Counted from the stretch's first letter, positions 34,933 to 44,425 are shown. The stretch: DNA of 64,000 nucleotides from Mesobacillus jeotgali (GCF_031759225.1 NZ_CP134494.1:2850501-2914500), one strand, 5' to 3'. Notes: generated by a model not told the origin, from the letters alone. A program made the numbers and translations.

Positions 34933-34965
34933 ACAAAAGCGCCTTAATTAAGGGCGCTTCAAAAA
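34933..34965 (-). terminator. Terminator after ypmP
   Basis: The stem AAGCGCC/GGCGCTT (34937-34943/34953-34959) is flanked by A-runs on the plus strand and so by Ts on the minus strand. Confidence 0.8.
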
Positions 34966-34973
34966 ATGAATCT

Positions 34974-35225
34974 TCAGGCGTTATTTTTCAATTCAGCACA
35001 TTGGAATAATTGCTCGTAATCCGGCCACTTCATGACTCTTTTTAAATACTCTTTAAAAGAATAAAACTTTTTTGCGTTTCTTTCCTGATAGATTGCTGTT
35101 ATAAAAGTTTGCAAACGGACTTGGATCATAAAATAAAAGGTGCTCTCTTCTTCCAACACAGGAATATCCACGACTTTAACCTTCTGTCCAACAACATTTT
35201 TGAACTCTAGGCTTTTGAATAACAA
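34974..35225 (-). CDS. ypmP: YpmP-like small protein (DUF2535)
   Basis: The 83-residue soluble protein starts LFKSLEFKNVVGQKVKV and continues EEESTFYFMIQVRLQTFI and SFKEYLKRVMKWPDYEQLF. Length and sequence fit the YpmP/DUF2535 family of unknown function. A TTG start has GAGGA 8 nt upstream. In B. subtilis ypmP lies between ypmQ and ilvA; here tatC, tatA and other genes are interposed. Confidence 0.8.
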   Translation of the reverse strand: MLFKSLEFKNVVGQKVKVVDIPVLEEESTFYFMIQVRLQTFITAIYQERNAKKFYSFKEYLKRVMKWPDYEQLFQCAELKNNA

Positions 35226-35436
35226 AATATCAATCCTCTTTTATACCCGTTTGATTATATTATACCCCAATTCCTGGTCGAAATGTGTCTGTTTACGGAG
35301 ATAAAAATATTTTTTTTAGGTACTTTCGTAAACTTGATGCTTGCAAGATTTAAGCAACACAACTGTTATATTAGAGGACTCCTTACCCTGAATCATGAGT
35401 ACAGGTATAAAGGTCCGGAGGAAAAAGATCATAATA

Positions 35437-35462
35437 AAAACGTGTGGAATTCCACACGTTTT
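35437..35462. terminator. Terminator after tatC (perfect 26-bp palindrome)
   Basis: AAAACGTGTGGAA directly followed by its reverse complement forms a 13-bp inverted repeat with no spacer, 43 bp past the tatC stop; either strand can use it. Confidence 0.75.
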
Positions 35463-35505
35463 AATGTCTGTTTTATTGGAGCTTGATCAGGATCTGAATC
35501 CTTTA

Positions 35506-36279
35506 TTATCTGGATATTTCCTCATCGATTTCCTCTTCCATATCACCATATTGCTCCTGCCACTCTTTTTCCTTCTTAAGCTTCCGTCTGTAAACAAATT
35601 TAGACAAGTTCACGCTGATCTCATACAAAACCAAAAGTGGAATCGTAACCAGAATATCGGACATGAAATCAGGCGGAGAAATGATGACTGAAATCACAAT
35701 TAATATAAAGTAAGCATATTTCCTGACCTTTACCAGAACATAAGGATTAATGATTCCCAACGATGTCAAGAACATGACGACAACTGGCAATTCGAACAAT
35801 ACCCCGAATGGGATGGTCATATTCATGATGAATTTGAAATATTTCTCTGCCGTAAAGTTGGTAACGAGCATATCCCCGCTAAGTTCCACAAGGAAGTTCA
35901 ATACTGTAGGAAAAATCACAAAGTAGCCAAAAGCAAGACCAACGATGAATAGGATGAATAACGCCGGTATATAAGAAAGTGATATTTTCCGTTCGATTGG
36001 CCTGAGTGCTGGTTTGACAAAAAGCCAAATCTGTGTGGCCAATACAGGAATCGTACCAGCTATCGCGATGATGGTGGCAAGCATGAAGTAAATCCATACG
36101 ATGTCACTTGGACCTAAGACTATTAATTTTACATCCAAATCCCGGACAAAAAAGTTATATATTTCTTTCACATAGAAAAATCCTACGCCAAAGAAAATAA
36201 TAAATGCTACAGCCGAAATGATCAGTCTGTTCCGCAGCTCATCGAGATGATCCACCAGATTCAATTCTTTATCTTCCAT
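35506..36279 (-). CDS. tatC: Twin-arginine translocase subunit TatC
   Basis: This is the receptor subunit of the Tat exporter, with six membrane helices. The 257 residues include the N-terminal LVDHLDELRNRLIISAVAF (conserved Glu in the HLxELR motif), ALRPIERKISLSYIPALFILF, the periplasmic FAVIFP-like YFVIFPTVLNF, and FGVLFELPVVVMFL. The C-terminus carries an extra charged tail rich in Glu. The ATG at 36279 has GGGGA 8 nt upstream. It pairs with tatA just upstream as a minimal TatA-TatC system. Confidence 0.95.
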   Translation of the reverse strand: MEDKELNLVDHLDELRNRLIISAVAFIIFFGVGFFYVKEIYNFFVRDLDVKLIVLGPSDIVWIYFMLATIIAIAGTIPVLATQIWLFVKPALRPIERKISLSYIPALFILFIVGLAFGYFVIFPTVLNFLVELSGDMLVTNFTAEKYFKFIMNMTIPFGVLFELPVVVMFLTSLGIINPYVLVKVRKYAYFILIVISVIISPPDFMSDILVTIPLLVLYEISVNLSKFVYRRKLKKEKEWQEQYGDMEEEIDEEISR

Positions 36280-36349
36280 ATAACAATCCCCTGCCAATTC
36301 CTTTTGGTGCTGTTCTTGAATAGCCTGTCATCTACAAGCCTTCTTTTTA

Positions 36350-36381
36350 AAAAAAGGTGTAAGACAAAAGCATCTTACACC
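36350..36381 (-). terminator. Terminator between tatA and tatC
   Basis: A perfect 9-bp stem GGTGTAAGA/TCTTACACC (36356-36364/36373-36381) is followed by seven Ts on the minus strand, directly after the tatA stop. Confidence 0.85.
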
Positions 36382-36585
36382 TTATTTAGTGACTTTCGTG
36401 ATTTCTTTCTTTTCTTCTTCAAATTCTTCCATGACATCGCTTGTCAATTCACGAGTTGATTTCTTGAATTCACGAAGCGTCTGGCCAAATGCACGGCCGA
36501 TCTCAGGAAGCTTTTTAGGTCCAAAGATAATTAGGGCTAAGACAAGGATTAAAATTAATCCAGGAACTCCGATGTTTGATAACAT
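36382..36585 (-). CDS. tatA: Twin-arginine translocase subunit TatA
   Basis: This is the pore-forming Tat component. The 67 residues have a short extracytoplasmic N-terminus, one TM helix ([22 protein letters not shown] with the conserved [12 protein letters not shown] hinge) and a charged amphipathic helix ([15 protein letters not shown]). AAGGAG lies 8 nt ahead of the ATG at 36585; the longer frame to 36645 is rejected. A strong terminator separates it from tatC, so TatA can be made in excess of TatC, as the stoichiometry requires. Confidence 0.95.
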   Translation of the reverse strand: MLSNIGVPGLILILVLALIIFGPKKLPEIGRAFGQTLREFKKSTRELTSDVMEEFEEEKKEITKVTK

Positions 36586-36756
36586 ATCAACATCTCCTTT
36601 TTCATATTGTAAATCTACTATGATTATAGTACTTTTACTCCCCAAAGTGGAGGAATGCCGTGAAAGTTCATAAGAAATTCACAAAGGCTGCGCAAGCTAA
36701 TTTTCTGTGACAGTTCTTATTCTATAACATTCACCCTTAATTATCTATTATTAATA

Positions 36757-38025
36757 TTATACCAGTAAATTAAACAACTGATTATCCTTATTCAATTCCA
36801 TGAAGGCAAATCCCTTATTCTCCATGCTCGCGATCAGTCTATGGTATTCATGCTTATTTTTCAATTCGATACCAACAAGCGCCGGACCGCTTTCTTTATT
36901 ATTTTTCTTTGTGTACTCAAACCTCGTGATATCATCACCAGGCCCCAGTACATCATCAAGGAATTCACGCAATGCGCCTGCCCGCTGCGGGAAATTGACA
37001 ATAAAGTAATGCAGCAGCCCTTCATGTAGAAGAGACCTTTCTTTAATTTCCTGCATCCTGCTTATATCATTGTTTCCTCCGCTTATGACACATACCACCG
37101 ACTTTCCTTTTATCTCATCCCGCAGAAGGTCGAGGGCTGCAATCGGTAAAGCTCCTGCCGGCTCAGTGACAATCGCATGCTCATTATATAGCTCCAGGAT
37201 TGATGAACACACTTTTCCTTCTGGAACAGCAACTAGCTTATCAACATTTTCCTTACAAACGTCATATGTTTTACTGCCTACGCATTTGACCGCTGCACCA
37301 TCTACGAATGTATCGATTTCCTTTAGGGGAATAACGCTATTTTGCTCAAATGCTGCGTTCATCGATGCTGCACCACATGGCTCGACCCCAATAAGCCTGG
37401 TCGTCGGAGATACGCTTTTTATATATGTACTAACTCCTGCCATCAAACCTCCGCCGCCTATACTTGCGATCAGGAAATCAACAGAGTCCTGACAATCATT
37501 CAAAACCTCCACTGCAACGGTTCCCTGCCCGGCAATTACTTTTTCATCATCGAAAGGATGGATGAATTCCCTCCCTTCTTCTTCTGCACATTCCCTTGCC
37601 TCCCGATAGGAGTCATCGAATGTATCCCCGACTAGGACAATATCAACGAATTCACGACCGAACATCTCCACCTGGCTGACTTTTTGGCCAGGTGTTGTCG
37701 CTGGCATAAAAATCTTTCCGTTGATTCCGAGCTGTCGGCAAGCGTATGCTACACCTTGAGCATGATTCCCGGCACTGGCACATACCACACCATGATCAAG
37801 CCCCTGATCCCATAATAACTTCATAGCATAATAAGCCCCTCTTAACTTGAAAGAGCGTACATGCTGCAAATCCTCACGTTTCAAATAAATATCAGCTTCA
37901 TATTTTTCAGATAAACGCTGGTTCAGTTGCAATGGTGTATGGGCAACAACCTCTTTTAGATGCCGATAGGCAATGAGAATATCCTCAACACTTACCCATT
38001 TTTTCTTCATTGTTTTTTGTTCCAT
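36757..38025 (-). CDS. ilvA: Threonine dehydratase (biosynthetic) IlvA
   Basis: This PLP enzyme deaminates threonine to 2-oxobutyrate, the first step to isoleucine. The 422 residues carry the Schiff-base Lys in RSFKLRGAYYAM, the Asn/Ser contacts in CASAGNHAQGVAYAC, the glycine loop SIGGGGLMAG and a short C-terminal ACT-like regulatory segment (LLHYFIVNFPQRAGALREFL). Length equals the Bacillus short form. The ATG at 38025 has GAGGG upstream. No T-box leader is visible in the 140-bp upstream gap. Confidence 0.95.
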   Translation of the reverse strand: MEQKTMKKKWVSVEDILIAYRHLKEVVAHTPLQLNQRLSEKYEADIYLKREDLQHVRSFKLRGAYYAMKLLWDQGLDHGVVCASAGNHAQGVAYACRQLGINGKIFMPATTPGQKVSQVEMFGREFVDIVLVGDTFDDSYREARECAEEEGREFIHPFDDEKVIAGQGTVAVEVLNDCQDSVDFLIASIGGGGLMAGVSTYIKSVSPTTRLIGVEPCGAASMNAAFEQNSVIPLKEIDTFVDGAAVKCVGSKTYDVCKENVDKLVAVPEGKVCSSILELYNEHAIVTEPAGALPIAALDLLRDEIKGKSVVCVISGGNNDISRMQEIKERSLLHEGLLHYFIVNFPQRAGALREFLDDVLGPGDDITRFEYTKKNNKESGPALVGIELKNKHEYHRLIASMENKGFAFMELNKDNQLFNLLV

Positions 38026-38190
38026 ACTGTCACCCTCACTTTGCAAAATATTAATTTTTCCATTATAACATGAAATATCACTATGTCAGTTGAATTTTTT
38101 AAATATTTAAAAATTTTAGGCTTTCAAGTTGAATATAATGGTAGTAAAATAACATATAATAACGGAAATTACGCTGGAGGGAAATGAGAA

Positions 38191-38412
38191 ATGGAATTTT
38201 CATTGAATAGTTATGACGGGGCTTTGCCGGTGGAGGTTACACTTGATGAGGACAACGGCCGCTACATGATTCGCAAAAGTGACACAAGCGGAGAGTATTT
38301 CAATAGTCCGTTGGAAATGGTGAAATGGATCCGAGACAACTTAAAGCCTGAGGATTTTTGCATTCCTGCAGAATTCAACCAAATGATGAATAGCCTTGCA
38401 CAATTCGAATAA
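38191..38412 (+). CDS. Small acidic 73-residue protein, function unknown
   Basis: GGAGGG lies 8 nt before the ATG, followed by a clean 73-codon frame. The product (MEFSLNSYDGALPVEVTLDE...) is soluble and acidic, with a beta-hairpin-like start and two amphipathic helices (LEMVKWIRDNLKPEDF; FNQMMNSLAQFE). It is divergent from ilvA and ends at a hairpin shared with the convergent acyltransferase gene. No family recognised. Confidence 0.65.
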   Translation: MEFSLNSYDGALPVEVTLDEDNGRYMIRKSDTSGEYFNSPLEMVKWIRDNLKPEDFCIPAEFNQMMNSLAQFE

Positions 38413-38447
38413 CTCCATAACATCATCCAGCCAGATTTTCTAAAACG

Positions 38448-38477
38448 AACAGCCCCTGCAATCATGCAGGGGCTGTT
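38448..38477. terminator. Terminator between the 73-aa gene and the acyltransferase gene
   Basis: A perfect 13-bp stem AACAGCCCCTGCA/TGCAGGGGCTGTT has a 4-nt loop; Ts follow on the minus strand. Confidence 0.85.
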
Positions 38478-38492
38478 GACATTACAGAATAG

Positions 38493-39224
38493 TTATGAGG
38501 CAATCCTTTTAGCATTCCGAGACTGGATGATCACATCTCTAATTTCTTCAGCAAGGGAAATTAAATCCTTATCCTTATATTGCCGGCTGTATACCGGGGG
38601 ACTGATTACGACTTTTATTTTTGCCGGTTTAACTAAACGGCCGTTTTTCTCGAACACATCAGCTGTTCCTTGTATGGAAATCGGCACAATCGGGACACCT
38701 GAATCTTTAGTAAGACGGAAGCCTCCAGCCTTAAAGAGGCCTATAGGACCACCTTTGCTTCTTGTTCCTTCTGGAAAAATCACAAGTGAATTCCCTTCCT
38801 TCAAGAGCTTCGCCCCTGCCATGATGGAATCATGGGCTTTTTCACGATTCTTCCGATCAATAAAGACACAATTGATGGCTTCCATCCAGGCTGATAAAAC
38901 AGGGACCTTCTTCACTTCAATTTTCGATATAAAGCCAAAAGGTTTTTCAATGGCTCCTATGAGAACAGGTATGTCAAAATTACCCTCATGGTTACTGGCA
39001 AACAACACCGGACCTTCTGGTATATGATGAAGTCCCTCAACTTCTATCTGTGACCCTGTCATTGCCATGAAAGTTTTTGACCACTTTTTTGGCGTCTCAT
39101 GAATCAATTGCTTCTTAATATCTGGATTTAAATCATCCGGCAACCTTTTTAATCGTGAAAGCCTTGGTATGGTGTAAACTAGATAGCCACCCATATACAA
39201 AAAACACGCAATTAATCGAAGCAT
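38493..39224 (-). CDS. 1-acyl-sn-glycerol-3-phosphate acyltransferase family (PlsC-like)
   Basis: This membrane-associated acyltransferase has 243 residues. The catalytic HX4D motif appears as SNHEGNFDIPVL, the substrate-binding motif as FPEGTRSKGG, and GGFRLTKDSGVPIVPISIQG matches block IV. A short N-terminal hydrophobic segment (LIACFLYMGGYLVY) anchors it. It adds the second acyl chain in phosphatidic acid synthesis. Position next to dfrA recalls B. subtilis ypkP. AGGAGG precedes the ATG. Confidence 0.88.
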   Translation of the reverse strand: MLRLIACFLYMGGYLVYTIPRLSRLKRLPDDLNPDIKKQLIHETPKKWSKTFMAMTGSQIEVEGLHHIPEGPVLFASNHEGNFDIPVLIGAIEKPFGFISKIEVKKVPVLSAWMEAINCVFIDRKNREKAHDSIMAGAKLLKEGNSLVIFPEGTRSKGGPIGLFKAGGFRLTKDSGVPIVPISIQGTADVFEKNGRLVKPAKIKVVISPPVYSRQYKDKDLISLAEEIRDVIIQSRNAKRIAS

Positions 39225-39302
39225 TGTTTCCTCCTAAGGTTATTCTGTTGTCATTATACTGGATATAACCTGAAGAGACTATATGTAACGGAAAATTGTA
39301 TA

Positions 39303-39328
39303 GAAAAAGCAGCCCTAAAAAGGACTGC
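39303..39328 (-). terminator. Terminator after dfrA
   Basis: A 7-bp stem with one wobble (GCAGTCC/GGGCTGC) is followed by TTTTTC on the minus strand. Confidence 0.75.
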
Positions 39329-39333
39329 AATGC

Positions 39334-39822
39334 TTACCTTCGCTTATAGATTAAAAACTCATAATCGTATGGATTTTTTTCATCCTTCAAGCCGTTCTCT
39401 CTTGACTCAAGCTCCCATTTATCAATGTCGAACACTGGAAAGAAGGTGTCGCCTTCAAATTGGTGATGGATCATCGTAAGATACAGCTTGTCAGCGTGTG
39501 GGAGGACTTCCTTGAATATTTCTGCACCGCCGATGACGAACACTTCTTTTGCCTTGTTGATATCAGCTAAAGCTAAAAGGTCATCAATTGAATGCATCAC
39601 CGTACATCCCTCGGGCTCGTATTGATCGTCACGTGTAATGACGATATTTTCCCTTCCTGGAAGGGGCTTGCCAATCGATTCGTATGTTTTCCTTCCCATG
39701 GCGATTGGATGGCCCATTGTCATGCGCTTGAAAAATTTTAGATCCTCCGGGAGTCTCCACGGCAGCTGGTTATGGTATCCGATAACTCTGTTTTCATCCA
39801 TTGCCCAAATAAGCGATATCAT
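39334..39822 (-). CDS. dfrA: Dihydrofolate reductase
   Basis: This enzyme reduces dihydrofolate to tetrahydrofolate with NADPH. The 162 residues include [25 protein letters not shown] (substrate loop with the active-site Asp/Glu region), [16 protein letters not shown] and VIGGAEIF (cofactor glycine motif). It overlaps thyA by 4 nt (ATGA), coupling folate recycling to dTMP synthesis, which consumes methylene-THF and yields dihydrofolate. Confidence 0.96.
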   Translation of the reverse strand: MISLIWAMDENRVIGYHNQLPWRLPEDLKFFKRMTMGHPIAMGRKTYESIGKPLPGRENIVITRDDQYEPEGCTVMHSIDDLLALADINKAKEVFVIGGAEIFKEVLPHADKLYLTMIHHQFEGDTFFPVFDIDKWELESRENGLKDEKNPYDYEFLIYKRR

Positions 39823-40613
39823 ACACTGACAACCCCTTTTATATGTGGATGCGCTTCATAATTGACCAGTTCGAAATCATCATATTTGAAATCAAATATT
39901 GATTTGACCTCAGGGTTGATCCGCATTTGCGGCAAAGGTTTAGGATCGCGTGTGAGCTGCAATTTAACCTGCTCTAAGTGGTTAGAGTAAATATGGGTAT
40001 CACCAAAAGTATGCACAAACTCTCCTGGCTCAAGATCGCAGACATGAGCGACCATCATAGTCAGCAAGGCATAGGAAGCAATGTTAAATGGAACTCCCAA
40101 AAATACATCAGCCGATCTCTGGTACAGCTGGCAGGAAAGCTTGCCGTCGGCTACGTAAAACTGGAACATACAATGACATGGAGGCAGAGCCATCTTATTG
40201 ATTTCAGCCACATTCCATGCATTGACAATCATCCTTCTTGAATCAGGATTGGTTTTTATAGTATGGATCAATTCGGTGATCTGATCTACCGTCTGGCCAT
40301 CTGCACCTGTCCATGAACGCCACTGGTGGCCATATACTGGGCCGAGCTCCCCATTGTCATCTGCCCACTCATTCCAGATGCGCACTCCGTTGTCCTGCAG
40401 GTATTTCACATTCGTATCACCATTCAGGAACCATAGAAGTTCATGGATGATAGATTTCAAGTGCAGTTTTTTCGTTGTGAGCAGCGGAAATCCATCCTTA
40501 AGGTTGAAGCGCATTTGATAGCCGAACGTACTGATCGTACCAGTACCTGTCCGATCTTCTTTTTTCACACCTGTATTCAATACATGTTCACAAAGTTCTA
40601 GATATTGTTTCAT
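39819..40613 (-). CDS. thyA: Thymidylate synthase (ThyA type; B. subtilis ThyB-like)
   Basis: This enzyme methylates dUMP to dTMP using methylene-tetrahydrofolate. The 264 residues equal the length of B. subtilis ThyB and E. coli ThyA. It contains [17 protein letters not shown], the nucleophile in [30 protein letters not shown] and [17 protein letters not shown] precedes the ATG. It forms a two-gene unit with dfrA. Confidence 0.96.
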   Translation of the reverse strand: MKQYLELCEHVLNTGVKKEDRTGTGTISTFGYQMRFNLKDGFPLLTTKKLHLKSIIHELLWFLNGDTNVKYLQDNGVRIWNEWADDNGELGPVYGHQWRSWTGADGQTVDQITELIHTIKTNPDSRRMIVNAWNVAEINKMALPPCHCMFQFYVADGKLSCQLYQRSADVFLGVPFNIASYALLTMMVAHVCDLEPGEFVHTFGDTHIYSNHLEQVKLQLTRDPKPLPQMRINPEVKSIFDFKYDDFELVNYEAHPHIKGVVSV

Positions 40614-40760
40614 GAATCTCCCTGCCCTTCAAAGCGTTCGATTTCTTTTCTTATTTTAGCAAATTACCCCCCAGTGGTGGAAGGCTGTATCCCTTATTTT
40701 AAATTCTCTTATAACTTTGCCATAGAATTCCGTTTTTCCTGCCAAAAGGCTCAATAATGG

Positions 40761-40783
40761 CAAAAAAGGCCTAATTAAGGCCT
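40761..40783 (-). terminator. Terminator overlapping the end of the metalloprotease-like gene
   Basis: The stem AAGGCCT/AGGCCTT with an AATTA loop covers the stop codon; Ts follow on the minus strand. Confidence 0.75.
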
Positions 40784-41472
40784 TCGATATATTGGTAGGT
40801 TTGCGGTGCTGCTTCCTTAAGCAGTTTTGCAGGCAGTCCGCCAATATAAAACATTGCAAAGCTCTCAGCAAAGTATTCTTCAGGATAATCGAGGAAATAA
40901 GCACGCCCCGGGAAAAGCAGCCTGCTTTCACGTTTCCAGATTTCCTGAAACCTTTTCTCGTGCCTGATTCCGTCATATACATGGCGGTCAAGTGAATGGG
41001 CAAATTCATGTAGTTCTAGATTGATAGAACCGTGGCCCTTTCCTTTTTCACTGCTGCCAATTTTCACAAGTACCGTCCTGGATCCCCCAATCCCGGGTAC
41101 CTGATCCCATGTCTTCTCAGATGTATATCCTCGAGGAACAATTCCCTTTAAATGACTTGCCGTTGGATTATCTGTCAAACTGCCTTCAAATAACTTCACT
41201 TTAATATTGTTGTTGACCGCTTTAAAAATCATGCTTTCCGGAAGGGCGGTAAGTCTTTTTATGATCATTGCCGCTTCTGCCTGATCAAAGTCCTTTTCCG
41301 GCAGGACAATCAATCTGCCAGCCAGCCTTGCGTCTTCTGGCTGCAGTGTTTCATAGAGCAGGGATTGTTTAGGATACTCATATAGAAAAATGCCGTCCAT
41401 ATTCGCATTGGAGCTTCCGAGCAGCGTGAAGGAAAGTATGATAACAACGAATATTTGATAAACCTTTTTCAT
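40771..41472 (-). CDS. Secreted ATLF-like zinc metalloprotease (anthrax lethal factor catalytic-domain type)
   Basis: The 233-residue protein has a Sec signal peptide (VYQIFVVIILSFTLLGSSNA) and a single catalytic domain. The zinc motif is LELHEFAHSLDRH (HExxH form) and the third ligand/helix is EEYFAESFAMFY. This arrangement is that of the anthrax toxin lethal/edema factor-like catalytic fold, which in Bacillus species also occurs in small stand-alone secreted proteins of unknown role. No toxin delivery domain is present. Family assignment is from motifs and is moderately sure. Confidence 0.75.
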   Translation of the reverse strand: MKKVYQIFVVIILSFTLLGSSNANMDGIFLYEYPKQSLLYETLQPEDARLAGRLIVLPEKDFDQAEAAMIIKRLTALPESMIFKAVNNNIKVKLFEGSLTDNPTASHLKGIVPRGYTSEKTWDQVPGIGGSRTVLVKIGSSEKGKGHGSINLELHEFAHSLDRHVYDGIRHEKRFQEIWKRESRLLFPGRAYFLDYPEEYFAESFAMFYIGGLPAKLLKEAAPQTYQYIEGLN

Positions 41473-41642
41473 TTATTATCCCCTTTCCTGAAGTGTATTT
41501 CCGAAGGTGTAAGTTCAAGTGGAAGAGTTATAATTTTCGAGGGAATTTCTCTATAGTAATCTTCTAAAATTATATCATATGATTGCTTGCCTTCTGACTG
41601 AGAATTTCAGGAAGGCCAATAAATATCGTTGTTATTTGCCAT

Positions 41643-41684
41643 AAAAAAAACTCATCCGAATCAGTAATTGGATGAGTTTTTTTT
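41643..41684. terminator. Terminator after yceH
   Basis: The stem AAAACTCATCC/GGATGAGTTTT is flanked by A and T runs on both sides, so it is bidirectional. Confidence 0.85.
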
Positions 41685-41706
41685 ATGAGAAAGCAGTTAT
41701 GACTGC

Positions 41707-42786
41707 TTACTTCTCGCAGTTTTCCTGAAGCTGTTTCAAGTGCTGCTTCCCGGCTTCATATAGACGCTTGTTTTCTTCCTCAATTGCCTTGATCTCCTTC
41801 ATTCCCTTAAGAATGATATGATAGCATTCTTCAATCGTCTCAATCTTGATGCTTGGCGTAACAGAATGGCCGGCGACCTCCACATTGTTGGCCGCAGTGT
41901 GCTGTGCATTCCTGGTCACCACCTCATTCGTGCGCCGATTAAGCTCTTTCAGCGAATCAGCCATTAACTTCTGTCTCTTTGCTGCTGCAGCCTGTATCAA
42001 TCCATCCTTGAAAATCGGGATGGTCGTTAAAAAAGCCGAGTTGACTTTGCCGATCAGTTTCTCATACCCTTGCTGTAGCAGCTTTACTTGGGGAGCAGTC
42101 TGCAAAGCAGTCATTTTCGCTATCCCAAGATCATGGATTCTTTGTTCAAGAAGCTCAATCGCATTTCGTAATGAATCAAGTTCCATGGATGACAATTGAT
42201 TCCCTTTCAATTCATTTTGTTCGTGCTGTGGAAGTTTTTTTGTCTTCCATTCCTCCAGCTTCAATTCTCCCCCCACCACATATTTTTCCAGTGTCAAGGA
42301 ATCCTGATGAATCTGTTCATACAGACGTTCAAGCATATTCGTCGTTTCTGTCAATTCATATTTATATTTAGATATTTTTATATAAACTTGTTCTATCTCC
42401 TTTCCTATTGACTGGTATTTGTTGTAAACCCTATCCGCCTTCTTTCCACTTTTCCTCCATAGCTTACTTAAAATTCCCCCGAAGACTGTTTCAAAATCCT
42501 TTTTGTCAAAACGATCCATGACCTTGCCTAATTGCTTTAGCATATCTCCAGAGTCCTCTACATTGGTGGTCCTCATAATGTCAAGGATGACATCAGAAAA
42601 GCGTGAAACCTCAACTGACGGCTCCTTGCCATATTGAAGGATATTGATAATATTTTCATCAATACTCCGTGCCAGCCTCTGTACCTCAGGCTCATTCCTC
42701 AATGCCAACTTAATAGGAGATATTGGCGCTACATTCTTAGACTTGCCATTTGAAGAGCTGACACTTTGATCATGAGTTGGATTCAT
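41707..42786 (-). CDS. yceH: TelA/YceH family toxic-anion resistance protein
   Basis: This soluble coiled-coil protein of 359 residues contains long heptad-rich helices (VYIKISKYKYELTETTNMLE, ELDSLRNAIELLEQRIHDLG) and the family core ALQTAPQVKLLQQGYEKLIGKVNSAFLTTIPIFK. TelA-like proteins are linked to tellurite and envelope stress tolerance; the mechanism is unclear. It starts 4 nt after the yceG stop, with its ribosome site inside the yceG tail, so the pair is coupled. B. subtilis yceG-yceH shows the same order and length. Confidence 0.88.
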   Translation of the reverse strand: MNPTHDQSVSSSNGKSKNVAPISPIKLALRNEPEVQRLARSIDENIINILQYGKEPSVEVSRFSDVILDIMRTTNVEDSGDMLKQLGKVMDRFDKKDFETVFGGILSKLWRKSGKKADRVYNKYQSIGKEIEQVYIKISKYKYELTETTNMLERLYEQIHQDSLTLEKYVVGGELKLEEWKTKKLPQHEQNELKGNQLSSMELDSLRNAIELLEQRIHDLGIAKMTALQTAPQVKLLQQGYEKLIGKVNSAFLTTIPIFKDGLIQAAAAKRQKLMADSLKELNRRTNEVVTRNAQHTAANNVEVAGHSVTPSIKIETIEECYHIILKGMKEIKAIEEENKRLYEAGKQHLKQLQENCEK

Positions 42787-42790
42787 CAGC

Positions 42791-44425
42791 TTAATCTCTC
42801 CTTAGGATTTTTGAGATGCCATGAAAAATCAACTTTTTAATGACTGAAGGCTCCTTTAGCTCTTGTTCGAAGACAACATCCTCCAGCCAGTGGGATACAA
42901 ATGCACTTTGATCGATGTAATTTTCGATGTCACTTTGCCCCGCCGGGTTAAAAATCACGATGTCAATTCCAAATTGATTCAATAACAGCAGAAGAGCGGC
43001 ATCTGGCCTGGTCAGCGATCCATTTAGCTGGTTATTGAACAGAATCAACTTGGGCACGTTCTGGGAGTAGTCGAATTTCTGCAGCATTTTCAGTATCATC
43101 TCAGGTATCTGCATTGCCTGGTTGAATAGATAAACCTTTACATCATCAACTTTCTCACTATTCCTTGGCTTAAGTTTAGGAGCTGCACATATGTTCCTGA
43201 TTGCTGAAGCGAGCCCTTTTTGAAGCCCGGCAGGCAGATGACTATATTTCCAATAATGGGCACCTGCCATCTTTTCAAGATTAAGCAGCCCATCATTATC
43301 TAATAACTTTTGATAATGGAATCGGAAGTCATTGTTTGCCCCTTGAGAAAAGGGCAGACTTTTTACCAGATAGGTATTTTCCTGAAGAATTAAGCCATGA
43401 AGACGGTTCCAATATTCACGGCGATTACTTGTGACGCCATTGACTTTCGCAAATATAACCGGAATTTTCACAACCTTCGTTTGCAAATCAAAATGCGGTC
43501 TGAACATCGCCTTTTCCCCGGCTACCAGAAACATTTCGTCATATGTTGTTTTTAACGTTATGGCATTAGGATTGTAATCTCTTAGCTGCCATGGTTTATA
43601 AATCACCGTGCCGTCACAGTCGAGGATTTTTTCAATTTCCTTAGACGCCCTGAATGCCACTGTAGTTGTCTTCATCCTCACTTCTTCTGGAAATGGCTCT
43701 AGGGTACTGATTTCCGGGAAAGCATGAAAGCATATTTTTAACTTTTCCTGCTCACCTATCGATAATATGTCATTGCCCGCTGGATTGAAGGAGACAAGGT
43801 CGCAGCCCATTTCAATCAAAAAGTATATTAAAAGCTGGTGACTTTTTCTAAAGTTCCCATACCAAAGAAACGCAGGCATCCTCAGATCAGGATCCGCTTT
43901 CTTTAGTTCACTCTCGAGATGGAAAATCCAGTTAATTACATCATTGAGAACAAAAAAGAACTCCTTGCTCTCGAGCCCCTCTTTTTCCGTATTCGTATAC
44001 AGTTCAATCATTTTAATCGCCGCTTCTCTTATTTGCCGATTGATCTGGAAATTCTCGACATTGGGCTGCAGCCTTCCTTTATCCAACTGTGAAACAAAGT
44101 CTCTGATGGATAAGCTCTGTTCTTTGACGACCCTGCTTATCTGCTGGATTGATTGAATATGGTCTGTAACATCTATCTTTTTCAGTGAAGAGTCGCTTAA
44201 CAAGATGAGCCCGTGCGAGTGAACACAGTCATACAATTGGTTATAATATGCCTCTTCATCATGAGGAATGCCAATGAAACTCGCAACCACCTGTCCAATT
44301 TGTGTGTTTGTGCCCTCTTTCTTATAAAACGGCCGCTCACTAGAAGTGGTATTTACCATGACCAAAAAGTCGTCATATGTAACAGGCACTGGGTACATGA
44401 TTAATTTGTTGTTTATAGGGTGCAT
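42791..44425 (-). CDS. yceG: YceG family protein
   Basis: The large soluble protein (544 residues) has two internally similar modules: PDLRMPAFLWYGNFRKSHQLLIYFLIEMGCDLVSFNPAGNDIL-type in the middle and NVPKLILFNNQLNGS...IDIVIFNPAGQSDIE near the end. The repeated VxFNPAG segment suggests two Rossmann-like nucleotide or sugar-binding halves. Members are encoded beside TelA/TerD/TerC genes and belong to stress regulons in Bacillus, with unknown activity. The ATG at 44425 has GGGAAG about 8 nt upstream. A likely ECF promoter lies 70 bp upstream. Confidence 0.85.
   Translation of the reverse strand: MHPINNKLIMYPVPVTYDDFLVMVNTTSSERPFYKKEGTNTQIGQVVASFIGIPHDEEAYYNQLYDCVHSHGLILLSDSSLKKIDVTDHIQSIQQISRVVKEQSLSIRDFVSQLDKGRLQPNVENFQINRQIREAAIKMIELYTNTEKEGLESKEFFFVLNDVINWIFHLESELKKADPDLRMPAFLWYGNFRKSHQLLIYFLIEMGCDLVSFNPAGNDILSIGEQEKLKICFHAFPEISTLEPFPEEVRMKTTTVAFRASKEIEKILDCDGTVIYKPWQLRDYNPNAITLKTTYDEMFLVAGEKAMFRPHFDLQTKVVKIPVIFAKVNGVTSNRREYWNRLHGLILQENTYLVKSLPFSQGANNDFRFHYQKLLDNDGLLNLEKMAGAHYWKYSHLPAGLQKGLASAIRNICAAPKLKPRNSEKVDDVKVYLFNQAMQIPEMILKMLQKFDYSQNVPKLILFNNQLNGSLTRPDAALLLLLNQFGIDIVIFNPAGQSDIENYIDQSAFVSHWLEDVVFEQELKEPSVIKKLIFHGISKILRRD

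Noticed and set aside
40656..41009. Minus-strand ORF of 117 codons overlapping the metalloprotease gene
   Set aside because: It lies in another frame of the same strand inside the protease gene, without a ribosome site; the protease frame has signal peptide and zinc motif.
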